Origin: Bordetella parapertussis
GTDB lineage: Bacteria > Pseudomonadota > Gammaproteobacteria > Burkholderiales > Burkholderiaceae_A
NCBI GenBank assembly: GCA_945862985.1
Contig: CAMAZF010000006.1
Coordinates: forward strand, 26,476 to 90,475
DNA length: 64,000 bases
Direction of reading: 5' to 3'
Position 1 is the stretch's first letter, and each line of letters opens with the position of its first letter. The notes beneath the pieces were generated by a model. The model saw only the letters and a list, made by a program, of their open reading frames with translations, was not told where the DNA came from and did not search any database. Both the position numbers and the translations under genes were made by a program. This document shows, in pieces, positions 1 through 10,800 of this stretch.

Positions 1-2392
1 CCAGCGGGGCCACCACCTGCCAGAGGGCCTCTGTGATGAAGGGTATGACGGGATGTGCCAGTCGCAGGGTGGCCTCGAGCACCCTCAGGAGGGTACGCCG
101 TGCTGCTCGGGCACGGTTCTCTGGCCCCGTCTGGATACTCACTTTGGCGAGTTCGAGGTACCAATCGCAGAACTCATTCCAGATGAACTCGTATATGGCT
201 TTTGCAGCGAGGTCGAATCGATAGGCAGTCAGTTGTTGATGGACTTCAAGCTCGACACGTTGCAGCTCTGAGACGATCCATCGATCGACAAAGCTAAAGT
301 GCAATGCGCCCTCGGGCCCGCAGTCACCCGCGCAGACGGAGAGGCCGTTGTCCTGTCCCTCACAGTTCATGAGCACAAACCGGGTGGCGTTCCAAAGCTT
401 GTTGCAGAAGTTGCGATACCCCTCGCAGCGTGAGAGATCGAAATTGATGTTGCGCCCAGGGGTGGCAAGACTGGCGAAAGTGAACCGAAGCGCATCCGTT
501 CCGTAGGCCGTAATCCCTTGAGGAAACTCATGTCGGGTCTTCTTCTCGATTTGCGCGGCCTGCTTGGGATTCATGAGGCCGGCAGTTCGCTTCTGCACCA
601 GGGTATCGAGCGCAATACCATCGATCAGGTCGATTGGGTCGAGCGTATTGCCCTTGCTCTTGCTCATCTTCTGGCCTTCGCTGTCTCTGACCAATGCATG
701 CACATAGACATCCCGGAAGGGCACCTGCCCGGTGAAGTGGCAGGTCATCATGACCATGCGTGCGACCCAGAAAAAGATGATGTCAAAGCCCGTGACGAGC
801 ACGCTAGAGGGCAGGTATTGCGCGAGCTCAGGTTGAAGGCGGGGCCCCCCGAAAGAAAGCCCGCGATCTTGACCTTGCTGTGGGTCCCACTCCTGCCCCG
901 GCTCAACCAGCGTCGAGAAGGGCACCAGGGCTGACGAGAACCAGGTGTCGAGCACGTCTGGGTCTCGAATCAGCGGACCTTGGAAGCCCGCCGCACGCGC
1001 CTGCTCTCGTGCCTCGTCCTCGGTGGCTGCGACGAAGACCGCTCCTCCCTCGAGGGGCTGGCCATGCTCGTCTGCTGCGTACCAGGCGGGAATCTGATGG
1101 CCCCACCAGAGCTGTCTGGAGATACACCAATCCTGGATATTCTCGAGCCATTGGCGATAGGTGCTGGTCCAGTTCTCTGGGAAGAACCGCACTTCTCCCT
1201 GGTCCACCACCTGAAGCGCACGCTCTGCAATCGAGATACCGGGTGTGTGGGTACCTTCAGGTGCGGGTTTGGACATCGCGACGAACCACTGGTCCGTGAG
1301 CATGGGCTCAATCACCACTCCTGTTCGATCACCTCGAGGCACCATGAGCTTATGGGGCTTCTCAGACACCAGCAGGCCCTGGGCCTGTAAGTCCTCGAGT
1401 ACCCGTTTGCGTGCAGCATAGCGCTCGAGGCCTTGATAGGCCGCTGGCGCTTGGTCATTGATGTGCGCATCGAGTGTGAGAATGTTGATGGGCGTGAGCC
1501 CATGCCGCTGGCCTACCGCATAGTCGTTGAAGTCGTGAGCTGGTGTGATCTTCACGCAGCCCGTGCCAAAGGCTGGGTCCACATAGCTGTCTGCAATGAT
1601 GGGAATTTGGCGGCCCACCAGAGGCAGGGTGAGGGTTTTGCCCACGAGATGCGCATAGCGCGCATCTTCTGGGTTGACGGCGACGGCCACGTCACCCAAG
1701 AGCGTTTCGGGGCGGGTGGTTGCCACCACCAGTCCCTGGCTTGCATCGTCGGAAAGGGGGTAACGAATATCCCAGATCTTGCCGTCTTCTTCTTCGCTCA
1801 CCACTTCAAGATCCGAGACCGCGGTGAGCAGTTTGGGATCCCAGTTCACCAGGCGCTTCCCGCGGTAGATGAGGCCCTGTCGATAGAGGCTGATGAATAC
1901 CTGCTGAACCACGGCTGAGCAGGTGGGGTTCATGGTGAAGTATTCCAGAGACCAGTCGCAGCTGGCGGCAAGGCGCCGCATCTGGCCGGTGATGGTCGAG
2001 CCAGACTGTTGCTTCCACTCCCAGACTTCTTTCAAAAAGGCTTCGCGTCCGAGGTCATGTCGCGAAATACCTTTGGCATCGAGCTGACGTTCCACAACAA
2101 TCTGCGTCGCAATGCCCGCATGGTCTGTTCCCGGAAGCCAGAGTGTGTTGTCTCCACGCATGCGATGCCAGCGGGAGAGTGTGTCCATGAGGGTCTGGTT
2201 GAAGGCATGACCCATGTGCAGGGTGCCGGTGACGTTCGGTGGAGGAAGCTGAATGCAGAAGCTCTCGGCATCGGGACGAGTACCAGCCGAGTAAAGGCCT
2301 CTGCGCTCCCACTCCGGCCCCCATTCGGCTTCGAGGCTGGCGGGTTCAAACGACTTGGCGAGGCTATCCATGGTTGGCTTGTCCGAGGTCAT
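1..2392 (-). CDS. valS: Valyl-tRNA synthetase, 3' end cut by window edge
   Basis: Charges tRNA-Val with valine in the cytoplasm (class I aminoacyl-tRNA synthetase with editing domain). About 797 codons are visible; the C-terminal tail lies beyond base 1. The translation starts [17 protein letters not shown] and shows the class I HIGH-type signature [11 protein letters not shown] near residue 56 and the KMSKSKGN loop near residue 579, with the CP1 editing region between them. The ATG at 2392 was chosen because the protein aligns by eye with usual ValS N-termini. It overlaps the end of holC by 29 nt, so the two are translationally close. The order pepA-holC-valS is the usual proteobacterial arrangement and supports all three calls. 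Confidence 0.96.
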   Translation of the reverse strand, partial: MTSDKPTMDSLAKSFEPASLEAEWGPEWERRGLYSAGTRPDAESFCIQLPPPNVTGTLHMGHAFNQTLMDTLSRWHRMRGDNTLWLPGTDHAGIATQIVVERQLDAKGISRHDLGREAFLKEVWEWKQQSGSTITGQMRRLAASCDWSLEYFTMNPTCSAVVQQVFISLYRQGLIYRGKRLVNWDPKLLTAVSDLEVVSEEEDGKIWDIRYPLSDDASQGLVVATTRPETLLGDVAVAVNPEDARYAHLVGKTLTLPLVGRQIPIIADSYVDPAFGTGCVKITPAHDFNDYAVGQRHGLTPINILTLDAHINDQAPAAYQGLERYAARKRVLEDLQAQGLLVSEKPHKLMVPRGDRTGVVIEPMLTDQWFVAMSKPAPEGTHTPGISIAERALQVVDQGEVRFFPENWTSTYRQWLENIQDWCISRQLWWGHQIPAWYAADEHGQPLEGGAVFVAATEDEAREQARAAGFQGPLIRDPDVLDTWFSSALVPFSTLVEPGQEWDPQQGQDRGLSFGGPRLQPELAQYLPSSVLVTGFDIIFFWVARMVMMTCHFTGQVPFRDVYVHALVRDSEGQKMSKSKGNTLDPIDLIDGIALDTLVQKRTAGLMNPKQAAQIEKKTRHEFPQGITAYGTDALRFTFASLATPGRNINFDLSRCEGYRNFCNKLWNATRFVLMNCEGQDNGLSVCAGDCGPEGALHFSFVDRWIVSELQRVELEVHQQLTAYRFDLAAKAIYEFIWNEFCDWYLELAKVSIQTGPENRARAARRTLLRVLEATLRLAHPVIPFITEALWQVVAPL

Positions 2393-2819
2393 GACGGGTG
2401 AGGGGGTAGCCGCGGTCTCTGTAAAACGCGTAACGCACGCGAGCCGCCTGACGGTCGGCCTCATCGAGGCTCACGATTTCAAAGACGCGGTCGAACTGAC
2501 TGAAGATTTCCGGGACCTCTGGGTCGAGGTTGATCAGCAGATGCGGAACGCGAGGCGGAGATGGAGTCCAGAGCTGATGGCACAGGATGACGGGCGCCTC
2601 ATCCGCGAGTGGGTGGTCTGCGTGGACATGCGGGAGAAAGTCGTCATCGGAGAAGGTGTAGAGCAGGTCATCGAAGGCCTGCAACTGCGCAGCATCAGAA
2701 CAGAAGACGACCAGTGGCTTGGCGTCACTGGCCGCCTGGCTGCGCATGGCCTTGCGCACCAGACGGCAGGCGTGACTCAGCCGGTCTGGCGCGTTGAAGT
2801 GGAAGTCGACACTGGTCAC
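2364..2819 (-). CDS. holC: DNA polymerase III chi subunit
   Basis: Small clamp-loader accessory subunit (151 aa) that links the replisome to SSB. The N-terminus (VDFHFN...[12 protein letters not shown]) and the segment [23 protein letters not shown] followed by FLPHVH are typical of HolC. I place the start at a GTG (2819) that overlaps the pepA stop codon in a GTGA arrangement; a longer reading from 2897 exists but would run deep into pepA and starts with non-HolC sequence. The 3' end overlaps valS. Gene order pepA-holC-valS is conserved in Proteobacteria, which raises confidence for a protein family that diverges quickly. Confidence 0.88.
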   Translation of the reverse strand: MTSVDFHFNAPDRLSHACRLVRKAMRSQAASDAKPLVVFCSDAAQLQAFDDLLYTFSDDDFLPHVHADHPLADEAPVILCHQLWTPSPPRVPHLLINLDPEVPEIFSQFDRVFEIVSLDEADRQAARVRYAFYRDRGYPLTRHDLGQANHG

Positions 2820-4441
2820 GCAAGGCCGTTTTTGAGGAACTCCACCAGGAGGCCCACCGGTCGTCCGGTTGCACCTTTTTGAGCGCCGCTCTTCCATGCG
2901 GTCCCGGCGATATCCAGGTGGGCCCAGCGATAGGCCTTGGCAAATCTCCAGAGGAAACAGGCGGCAGTGACACTACCCGCCGCACGTCCACCGATGTTGG
3001 CCATGTCTGCGAAGGGAGACTTGAGCTGCTCTTGGTAGTCCTCCTCGAGCGGCATGCGCCATGCTGGGTCGAGGCGCTTCTTGCCCGCCTGGATCAGGGC
3101 TTCAGCCAAAGCATCGTCTGCCGAGAACAGGCCCGAATTCACATGGCCCAGGGCAATGACGCAAGCCCCTGTGAGGGTGGCCATATCGACCACACAGGCA
3201 GGCTTGAAGTGTTTCTCTACGTATGTGAGCGCGTCGCAGAGGATGAGACGACCTTCAGCGTCGGTATTGAGAATTTCAATGGTCTGACCCGACATGGAGG
3301 TGACGATGTCACCGGGCCTCGTGGCGGTACCACTGGGCATGTTTTCACAGGTGGGAATGATGCCTACGACGTTGCGTTTCAGGCCCATCTCTCCCACTGC
3401 GCGCATGACGCCCAGCACGCTGGAGGCTCCGGACATGTCGTACTTCATCTCATCCATATCGGCACCTGGCTTGAGTGAGATTCCCCCGGTGTCGAATGTG
3501 ATGCCTTTTCCGACCAGCACCATGGGCGCCTCTTTGGCTGTGCCCCCGTTGTGATGCAGGACAATGAACTGGGGCGGCTGCGCAGATCCAGCGGAGACCG
3601 CGAGCAAGGCGTTCATGCCGAGCTTTTCCATGGCTGAACGGTCGAGCACCTCCACCTTCATGCGGAATTGGCGAGAGAGGCCACGCGCCACCACGGCAAG
3701 GTGGGTGGGGGTGCAGATGTTGGGAGGCAGATTACCCAGGTCCTTGGTGAGCTCAATGCCGTTGGCCACGGCCACCGCATCGGCCAAGACCTTTGGTGCA
3801 TCGGAAGGACGCATGTCGCCTGGCAACAGCATCTCAACCTCACGCAGTGCTGGCTGGTCCGACTTCACGGCCTTGGCCTTGGCGCCTGCAGCCTTTTCCT
3901 CGGGCTGCCCGTCTTTGCGGGTCTTGAACCGCTCGAATCGATAGAGCGCCTCTCGCATGGCGAGCACGTGGGTCTGAGCACGCCATTCACCGTCTTGGGT
4001 GTCCATCGCCAGCTCGGTGAGGTAGGACGAGACGCGTCGAACGCCTTTGAGTCCGACCATCGCCTTTGTGGCTGCCCGCACCGCTTCGGCATAGGCTTTT
4101 TCTTTGAAGGCCTCTTTTTTTCCGAGACCGACCAACAGCACCCGACTGACGCCGAGTCCGGGAAGGTCGCGCACGAGGGAGCAGCCGCCAAGCTTGGCAT
4201 CGAAATCGCCGGATTTCAGAAGCTTGGCAATGGCGCCATCTGTCACCTTGTCGACCACTCGAGCCGAGGGCGAGAGTTCTGCTCCTGCTGCGGTGGCATA
4301 GACGCCGACCCAGGCGCAGTCTGCGTTGGAGCGATCGACGGGTTTGTTGCTCGCGCTGAAGTCAAGCGACTCTCGGGCTTCGCCGGGGTCTTTCAGGTCT
4401 TTGGTTTCTTTGGAATCTTTGGGGGTGGAGGTGGCGGTCAT
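2816..4441 (-). CDS. pepA: Leucyl aminopeptidase (M17 family)
   Basis: Cytosolic di-metal aminopeptidase that removes N-terminal residues; in E. coli PepA also binds DNA in Xer recombination. 541 aa, somewhat longer than the usual ~500 aa, partly because of a Lys/Asp/Glu-rich N-terminal extension (about 30 residues) and a Lys/Ala-rich linker near residues 180-195. The C-terminal catalytic domain carries [17 protein letters not shown] and the diagnostic M17 signature NTDAEGRL near residue 395. First gene of the leftward pepA-holC-valS group, overlapping holC by 4 nt. Its start faces lptF across a gap of only 42 bp, so a compact divergent promoter must lie in between. Confidence 0.97.
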   Translation of the reverse strand: MTATSTPKDSKETKDLKDPGEARESLDFSASNKPVDRSNADCAWVGVYATAAGAELSPSARVVDKVTDGAIAKLLKSGDFDAKLGGCSLVRDLPGLGVSRVLLVGLGKKEAFKEKAYAEAVRAATKAMVGLKGVRRVSSYLTELAMDTQDGEWRAQTHVLAMREALYRFERFKTRKDGQPEEKAAGAKAKAVKSDQPALREVEMLLPGDMRPSDAPKVLADAVAVANGIELTKDLGNLPPNICTPTHLAVVARGLSRQFRMKVEVLDRSAMEKLGMNALLAVSAGSAQPPQFIVLHHNGGTAKEAPMVLVGKGITFDTGGISLKPGADMDEMKYDMSGASSVLGVMRAVGEMGLKRNVVGIIPTCENMPSGTATRPGDIVTSMSGQTIEILNTDAEGRLILCDALTYVEKHFKPACVVDMATLTGACVIALGHVNSGLFSADDALAEALIQAGKKRLDPAWRMPLEEDYQEQLKSPFADMANIGGRAAGSVTAACFLWRFAKAYRWAHLDIAGTAWKSGAQKGATGRPVGLLVEFLKNGLA

Positions 4442-4483
4442 GACACAATGCCTTTCTTCTGCAAAGCGCCATTATAAAAGTTC

Positions 4484-5641
4484 GTGATCTTTCACAAGTC
4501 TCTGGTGCGTGAGCTGCGTAGCACGGCAGGAATGGTGTTTGCCACGATTCTTGCCATTGTGATCACCTCGGCGCTCATTCGTCAGCTCGGCCGAGCTGCT
4601 GCAGGCAAGGCGGACGAGGCGTTGCTGCTCCCTCTGATTGCCTTGTCATCTCTGAGCTCGCTGGGTCTGATCGCCTGCCTCACGGCCGTGATGTCGGTGC
4701 TCTTGGTGTTTTCACGGATGTGGCGAAGCTCAGAAATGGTGGTCTGGCAGTCGAGCGGGGTGAGTTCTGTTGGCCTTCTGACCCCCGTGCTTCGATTCGC
4801 TCTCCCCTGGGTGCTGCTCACGGCCGCATCCACGCTCTTCATCACCCCTTGGACGCGGGATCAAACAGAGCGTCTTCGCGAGGGTTTTGAGTCAAGAGGA
4901 GACGCTCAGCGCCTCGCGCCCGGACAGTTTGGCGAATCCTCTTCAGGGCGTAGGGTCTTTTTCGTCGAAAACCCCGACCCCAGCTCTGGGGAGCTCGGCC
5001 TGGTCTTCGTGCTGCAGCGAGATGCCTCTGGCGCAGAGATGGTCTTGATGGCCTCTGGCGGACGACTGGAGACAGATGCTGATGGGCTCTCCTGGGCTCG
5101 GGTGCGTGATGGGATGCGGGTAGACCTCTCTGCTCCGCAGACGCCATCTGCGCTTGCGGTGGGACGGATGTCCTTCGGTGAGTATTCGCTGCGGCTCGAT
5201 GTGCCTCCCCCACGTCCATCACTGGATGCTTCTGTCCGTGCGCAGACGCTCGCGGGGTTGTGGGCGGATTGGGGCGCCCAGGCCCAGGGGGAGTTGGCCT
5301 TTCGAGTCGGGCTGCCCTTGCTGACGCTGTTGCTTGCCCTGCTCGCCGTTCCGCTGTCTTTTGTGAACCCCCGGCTTGGGCGGTCTTTTCACCTCGCGTC
5401 TGCTTTTCTGATCACCATGGCCGCCTTGAACCTGCTGACGGTGTCACAGGCCTGGATTGCGCAGCAGAAGGTCTCCTTTTCGTGGGGCTGGTGGCCGCTC
5501 CATCTCACGCTTCTGGGGATCACTGCGCTGATGTTTTGGTGGCGCTATCGGCCCAGACGAGGCTTGTTCGCCAGACTCTCCGCACGCCTGGCCGGGCTCA
5601 GAGCCGCGCGTCAACTCCCCACTCGCAGCCAGAGCGCCTAA
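4484..5641 (+). CDS. lptF: LPS export ABC transporter permease LptF
   Basis: One of two inner-membrane permease subunits of the LptBFG complex that extracts lipopolysaccharide and passes it to LptC/LptA. 385 aa, normal for the family. It begins at a GTG (MIFHKSLVREL...), has three N-terminal membrane segments, a soluble periplasmic middle part (about residues 125-265) and three C-terminal membrane segments, the LptF/LptG plan. The N-terminal pattern FxxSLVRELRSTAG with GVFATILAI-like hydrophobics matches LptF (YjgP) rather than LptG. lptG follows after 6 nt, so the two are co-translated. It is divergent from pepA, the common arrangement in beta- and gammaproteobacteria. Confidence 0.94.
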   Translation: MIFHKSLVRELRSTAGMVFATILAIVITSALIRQLGRAAAGKADEALLLPLIALSSLSSLGLIACLTAVMSVLLVFSRMWRSSEMVVWQSSGVSSVGLLTPVLRFALPWVLLTAASTLFITPWTRDQTERLREGFESRGDAQRLAPGQFGESSSGRRVFFVENPDPSSGELGLVFVLQRDASGAEMVLMASGGRLETDADGLSWARVRDGMRVDLSAPQTPSALAVGRMSFGEYSLRLDVPPPRPSLDASVRAQTLAGLWADWGAQAQGELAFRVGLPLLTLLLALLAVPLSFVNPRLGRSFHLASAFLITMAALNLLTVSQAWIAQQKVSFSWGWWPLHLTLLGITALMFWWRYRPRRGLFARLSARLAGLRAARQLPTRSQSA

Positions 5642-5647
5642 GTCATC

Positions 5648-6772
5648 GTGGACCGACTCTCTCGCTACATGACACGCCTGGTTTGGCTGCGGGTCTTGAT
5701 GGTTCTGGCCGGTCTGCTCGGACTCTTTGCGGTCTTTGAGATGGTGGGGGAGTTGGATCGCATGGGCCGCGGTGGCTTTGGCTTCTCCGCCGCGCTGCAG
5801 GCCACCCTCTACAGGCTGCCGGCATTGTCGGTGGAACTGATGCCAATTGCATGCCTGATTGGCGGGCTCTGGGCGTTTGCTGAATTGGCCGGTGAGTCTG
5901 AGTTCACGGCCGCCCGTGCAGCGGGCTATGGGCCGTTGAGGGCCTTGTCTGCCTTGCTGGTCATGGGTCTTCCGTTTGCGCTTGCCACAGCCGCGGTCTC
6001 TGAATGGGTCGTGCCTTGGAGCGAGGGAGAGTCTGCTCGAGTCAAAGCAATCGCACTAGGAGCCTCTGGTCGAAACGCATTAAAGTCGGGCTATTGGCTT
6101 CGTGACCCCGCTGGAGTGCTCGGGGGGTCTGTCTCCGAGCGCATGGCGAATTTTTCAAATGTTCTCCCGGACCAGTCTCTCGAGCAGGTGGTGGTCTATG
6201 AATTTGACCAGGGGCGGCGCCTTCAGCGCGTGCTCCGAGCCCGTCGTGCGGTGGTCGAAGGCGCCCCTTCCCCGGCTGGGAGCAGGTGGCGTCTTGAGAC
6301 GGTCGAGGGGTTGGTCTTTTCGCTGGACGGCGCAGTGAGTCGGTTTGAGGCGTCGGAGACGGTTCTGGAGAGCACCCTCACGCCCAGTGCTGTCTCGGCG
6401 CTGCGGGTGAAACCCGATCAGATGTCGGCCAGAGATTTGTACGCCACCAGCAGCTTTCTTCGTGAAGCCCGCCAGCAGTCGGTTCGCTATGAGATGGCCT
6501 TCTGGAAGAAGATGCTGTATCCGTGGACGGTCTGGGTGATGCTGTTCCTGGCTTTGCCGGCTGCCTATGTGAAAGGACGCTCGGGTTCCCTCGGGCTGAA
6601 ACTGGGCCTCGGCATTGCCGCGGGGCTGGGCTTTCATCTGGTCAACAGCCTCTTTTCACACCTCGGGCTGCTCGCTGCTTGGCCCCCGGTTCTGGTGGTC
6701 TTCCTGCCCAGCCTCGGGGCACTGCTTTTTGCGGCAAGCCTCTTTTCCTGGGTACAACGCAGGGGACTCTAG
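5648..6772 (+). CDS. lptG: LPS export ABC transporter permease LptG
   Basis: Second permease of the LptBFG lipopolysaccharide extraction machine. 374 aa with a GTG start. The N-terminus (DRLSRYMTRLVWLRVLMVLAGL) and the following FELVGELD-like motif read here as FEMVGELDRMG are characteristic of LptG (YjgQ). Membrane segments lie near residues 12-32, 60-80 and 95-120, then a periplasmic domain, then three C-terminal membrane segments from about residue 280. It lies 6 nt behind lptF in the same operon, and ends 28 nt before the reductase gene at 6801, which may be read from the same transcript. Confidence 0.94.
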   Translation: MDRLSRYMTRLVWLRVLMVLAGLLGLFAVFEMVGELDRMGRGGFGFSAALQATLYRLPALSVELMPIACLIGGLWAFAELAGESEFTAARAAGYGPLRALSALLVMGLPFALATAAVSEWVVPWSEGESARVKAIALGASGRNALKSGYWLRDPAGVLGGSVSERMANFSNVLPDQSLEQVVVYEFDQGRRLQRVLRARRAVVEGAPSPAGSRWRLETVEGLVFSLDGAVSRFEASETVLESTLTPSAVSALRVKPDQMSARDLYATSSFLREARQQSVRYEMAFWKKMLYPWTVWVMLFLALPAAYVKGRSGSLGLKLGLGIAAGLGFHLVNSLFSHLGLLAAWPPVLVVFLPSLGALLFAASLFSWVQRRGL

Positions 6773-6800
6773 GGATCTGGTCGTTACAATCCCCGGCATC

Positions 6801-7856
6801 ATGACAAAAACCTGCACCCTCACTCCCTCCGGACGAAGTTTTCCTGTTGACGATGGAGAAACCCTCCTGGCGGCCGCGCTGCGCGCTGGGGTGGTCCTCC
6901 CGTACGGCTGTAAAGATGGAGCCTGCGGCTCCTGTAAGGCCACGCTGGTGGCGGGGTCTGTAGACCTCGGCACCTACCAAAAGAAGGCGCTGAGTGACGC
7001 TGATCGCGATGCCGGTGGGTTGCTGCTCTGCCAGGCGCGTGCGGAGACGGACCTCACGGTATCCGCCCGAGTGGTGGCGGCCGAGGGCATGATTCCCATT
7101 CGAAAGCTGCCCTGTCGGGTCGCCAGCATTGAGCGCGCAGCCCCAGATGTAGCGGTGATCAAGCTGCAATTACCGGCTACCGAGAAGTTCGAGTTTCTTG
7201 CGGGTCAGTACATCGACATCCTCTTGAAGGATGGCAAGCGCCGAAGTTATTCAATGGCCTCCGCGCCTCACGAGCAGGGACCGATCGAGCTCCACATTCG
7301 TCACACGCCAGGGGGTGCCTTTACCGATGCGCTCTTTGGCTCTGGGACGCCGTCCATCAATGCGGTCAAGGAGAAAGACATCCTGCGATTCGAAGGGCCT
7401 CAGGGCACCTTCTTCCTGCGTGAAGACAGTGCACGCCCCATGGTGCTTTTGGCGAGCGGTACGGGCTTTGCCCCGATCAAAGCGGTTGTGGAGCATGCCC
7501 GCTTCAAACACATCGAGCGCCCCATGACGCTTTACTGGGGCGGGCGACGCCCGCACGATCTTTATATGATGGATCTCGCCCAGACTTGGGCCCGCGAGAT
7601 GCCCCACTTTACGTTTGTGCCTGTGGTGAGTGATGCCCTGCCCGAGGATGCCTGGACCGGTCGCACGGGCTTTGTACACCAGGCCGTGATGCAAGACTTC
7701 CCAGACCTCTCCGGCCATAGTGTGTATGCCTGCGGCGCCCCGGTGGTTGTGCAGTCAGCCAAAGCAGACTTTATGGCCCATTGTGGGCTCCCTGAAGATG
7801 AGTTCTATGCCGACGCGTTCACGACGGCTGCGGATCTCGCGAAGAAGCCCGCTTAA
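6801..7856 (+). CDS. 2Fe-2S/FAD reductase (CDP-6-deoxyglucoseen reductase-like)
   Basis: Electron-transfer flavoprotein of 351 aa. An N-terminal plant-type 2Fe-2S ferredoxin domain has the cluster motif CKDGACGSC near residues 37-45 with the fourth Cys in LLCQAR near residue 77. An FAD-binding domain follows (RRSYSMAS near residue 150), then an NAD(P)H-binding domain with GTGFAPIK. This ferredoxin-first order is found in CDP-6-deoxy-delta-3,4-glucoseen reductase-like and phenol hydroxylase P5-like reductases. Nothing nearby indicates deoxysugar synthesis, so the substrate is unknown and only the redox role is secure. The ATG at 6801 was preferred to an in-frame upstream start inside lptG. The 3' end overlaps the convergent uvrA end by 38 nt. 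Confidence 0.85.
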   Translation: MTKTCTLTPSGRSFPVDDGETLLAAALRAGVVLPYGCKDGACGSCKATLVAGSVDLGTYQKKALSDADRDAGGLLLCQARAETDLTVSARVVAAEGMIPIRKLPCRVASIERAAPDVAVIKLQLPATEKFEFLAGQYIDILLKDGKRRSYSMASAPHEQGPIELHIRHTPGGAFTDALFGSGTPSINAVKEKDILRFEGPQGTFFLREDSARPMVLLASGTGFAPIKAVVEHARFKHIERPMTLYWGGRRPHDLYMMDLAQTWAREMPHFTFVPVVSDALPEDAWTGRTGFVHQAVMQDFPDLSGHSVYACGAPVVVQSAKADFMAHCGLPEDEFYADAFTTAADLAKKPA

Positions 7857-10800
7857 AGAAGTCATCCAAGCACCGCCCAGTGGGGGTGGGCTGCTTTGCA
7901 ACCGTGCGGGGCGGCCCAGAAGCGACCACCTGCCCACCCGCTGCTCCGCCCGCTGGCCCCAAGTCCACCAGCCAGTCGGCCTGAGCCCAGAGGTCGAGCT
8001 GATGCTCGATCACCACCACGCTGTGCCCAAGCTCGACGAGCTGATGCAACGCATGAATGAGCCGCTCCACATCGGAGAGGTGAAGGCCCACAGTGGGCTC
8101 GTCTAGCACGTAGAGGGTATGGCCCGTTTGTCGAGTCTTGGCCAGCTCGGCCACCAGCTTGATGCGCTGTGACTCCCCGCCCGAGAGGGTAGGGCTAGGC
8201 TGCCCGAGGCTGAGGTAGCCCAGACCGAGATCCTGCATGAGTTGCAGCGGGCGCTTAATCTTAGAGACGCCATCAAAGGCTTCGAGTGCTTCATCCACCG
8301 ACATGGACAGCACATCGGAAATGGCATGCCCACGCCAACGCGCCAGTCGAGTCTCGGCATTGAATCGGCTGCCGCCGCAGGCATCACAGACCACTCGAAC
8401 GTTGGGCAGAAAACTCATCTCAATGGTCTGCCAGCCTTGCCCCTCACAGACTTCACAACGACCTTGTCCGGTGTTGAAGGAGAATCGATTGGCCGCCCAT
8501 CCGCGTCTGCGGGCATCCTCACCGTCTGCATAGAGTTTGCGGATGTCATCCCAGAGGCCGGTATAGGTGGCAGGGGTTGAGCGTGGGGTCTTGCCAATGG
8601 GAGTCTGATCGACCTCTAAGACCCGATCAATGGATTCCCAATGTTGGATCGATTCGCATCCGCTCCACTGAACCTGGCGCGCCCGTCCTGCACGGGACCG
8701 TTGTTGGTCGACGGCTCGGCTGAGGTTGGCACGAAGGACATCCCGGACGAGGGTGGACTTACCTGAACCGGAGACGCCTGTGACGACGGTCAGACGCCTC
8801 AGCGGGATGGGTACCGTGACGCCCTTGAGGTTGTGCAGGCTGGCGGAGCGAATCTCTAGCCATTCCTCAGCAGGCACTCTGAGCGGAGCGGAAGGGGGCA
8901 CCATCGGCTCGCGCAGGTAGCGCCCGGTGATGGAGGCTTCACAGGCCATGAGGTCGCTGGGTTGACCCTGCGCGACCACTGCGCCGCCGCGTTTTCCTGC
9001 CCCGGGGCCCATGTCGATGAGGTGGTCCGCAATCGCCAGAGTCTCTTCATCGTGCTCGACCACCACCACCGTGTTGCCCTTTTGCTGGAGCTGACGAAGC
9101 AGCTTCAGGAGGGCCTGATTGTCTTGGGGGTGTAGGCCGATGGAAGGTTCGTCCAACACATAGCAGACGCCTTGAAGGTTTGAGCCGAGTTGCGCAGCCA
9201 GTCGTATCCGTTGGGCCTCGCCACCGGAGAGGGTGGGGGCAGCGCGGTTGAGATTGAGATAACCCAGGCCGACCGAGCAGAGAAAGGCGACTCGCGCCTG
9301 AATCTCTTGAATGAGCCCCTCAGCGATGGCTGACTCCCTCGGGCCAAAGCCAGCGGCGGTGGAGGTGAGCCATCCGGGCAACTGGTCCAGTGCGAGATTG
9401 GAGACCTCATGGAGTCCCGTCCGGGCGATGGTCACGGCCCGAGCGATCGGGTTGAGTCGGGCCCCCTCGCAGCTGGGACAGGGAAGCTCAGTCGCTTCCG
9501 CTTCCGGGCTCTCACGCTCCAGGTATTGATCCTCCTCCCCGCTTTCCCCTTCCTTCAGGGCCTGACCAAAGAGGCCCGTGCCCGTGCAGCCTGGGCACCA
9601 GCCCAGGGCGTGGTTATAGGAGAACATGCGAGGCTCGGGTTCCGGAAGGCTGGTGGTGCAGACCGGACAGGCTCGCTTGGTGGAATAGAGTCGTGCCTGA
9701 GGGCTCGCATCTCCCTGGAGTGGGGCCAGCACCGTGAGGCTTCCTTGTCCTTGTAGCACCGCCTCGTCCACAAGGGCACGGAGCTGTGCCTCCTGTTCGG
9801 GCGCGATCACCAGGTCTCCGATGGGCAGTTCGATGGTGTGCACTCGATAGCGATCCAGCCGGGGAAACTTTTCGGTCGACAGAAACGCCCCGTCCACCCT
9901 CAGGTGTTGATGTCCACGAGAGAGCGCCCATTTCGCCAGGTCTTGGTAGAGGCCCTTGCGTTGAACGACCAGAGGAGCGAGCAGGCCCACATGCTGGCCG
10001 CGGTAGTCGCGCATCAGGCTTGCGGTGATGGCTTCGGGGCTCTGCGGTGCGATTGGGCTTTGGCAGTCTGGGCAGTGCTGCTGACCCAGCTTCACGTACA
10101 GCAGGCGCAGGAAGTGATGGATTTCAGTGAGGGTACCGACCGTGCTCTTTCGTCCCCCTCGACTGGTGCGCTGCTCAATAGCGACCGTCGGCGCAATGCC
10201 ATAGATGGCATCTACGTCCGGACGTGAGGCCGGCTGAACGAATTGACGGGCATAGGCATTGAGCGACTCCAGATACCGACGCTGGCCCTCCGAGAACAGA
10301 ATGTCGAAAGCGAGTGTGGACTTCCCAGAGCCAGAGACGCCCGAGATGACCGTGAGCTGATTGCGGGGAATGGAGAGACTGACATCCTTGAGGTTGTGCT
10401 CGCGGGCATGGTGAATCTCGATGGCCTCAGCCGGTGCAGCCCGTGGGAGGACTATGGGCACTCGGTCTTGAACGGAGAGGCCGCGCATGCGCGCCAGGGC
10501 CTGGCCGGTGTGAGACTCGGGACAGGCGATGAGATCCTCTTGCTGGCCCTGAGCCACCAGCTGCCCTCCCGAGGGACCTGCCTCGGGGCCAAGGTCGAGG
10601 ATCCAGTCGGCAGCCTCAATCAGGTCGAGGTTATGCTCAATCACCACCAGGGAGTGGCCCGCACTGACCAGCGCCTGCAGAGCACGAATGAGCTTCGCGA
10701 TGTCGTCGAAATGAAGGCCTGTGGTGGGCTCGTCGAAGATCAGCATCATGCCCTTCTTCGCTTTCCCCCCTCGCTCGAGTGCCTCAGCGAGGTGGCCTGC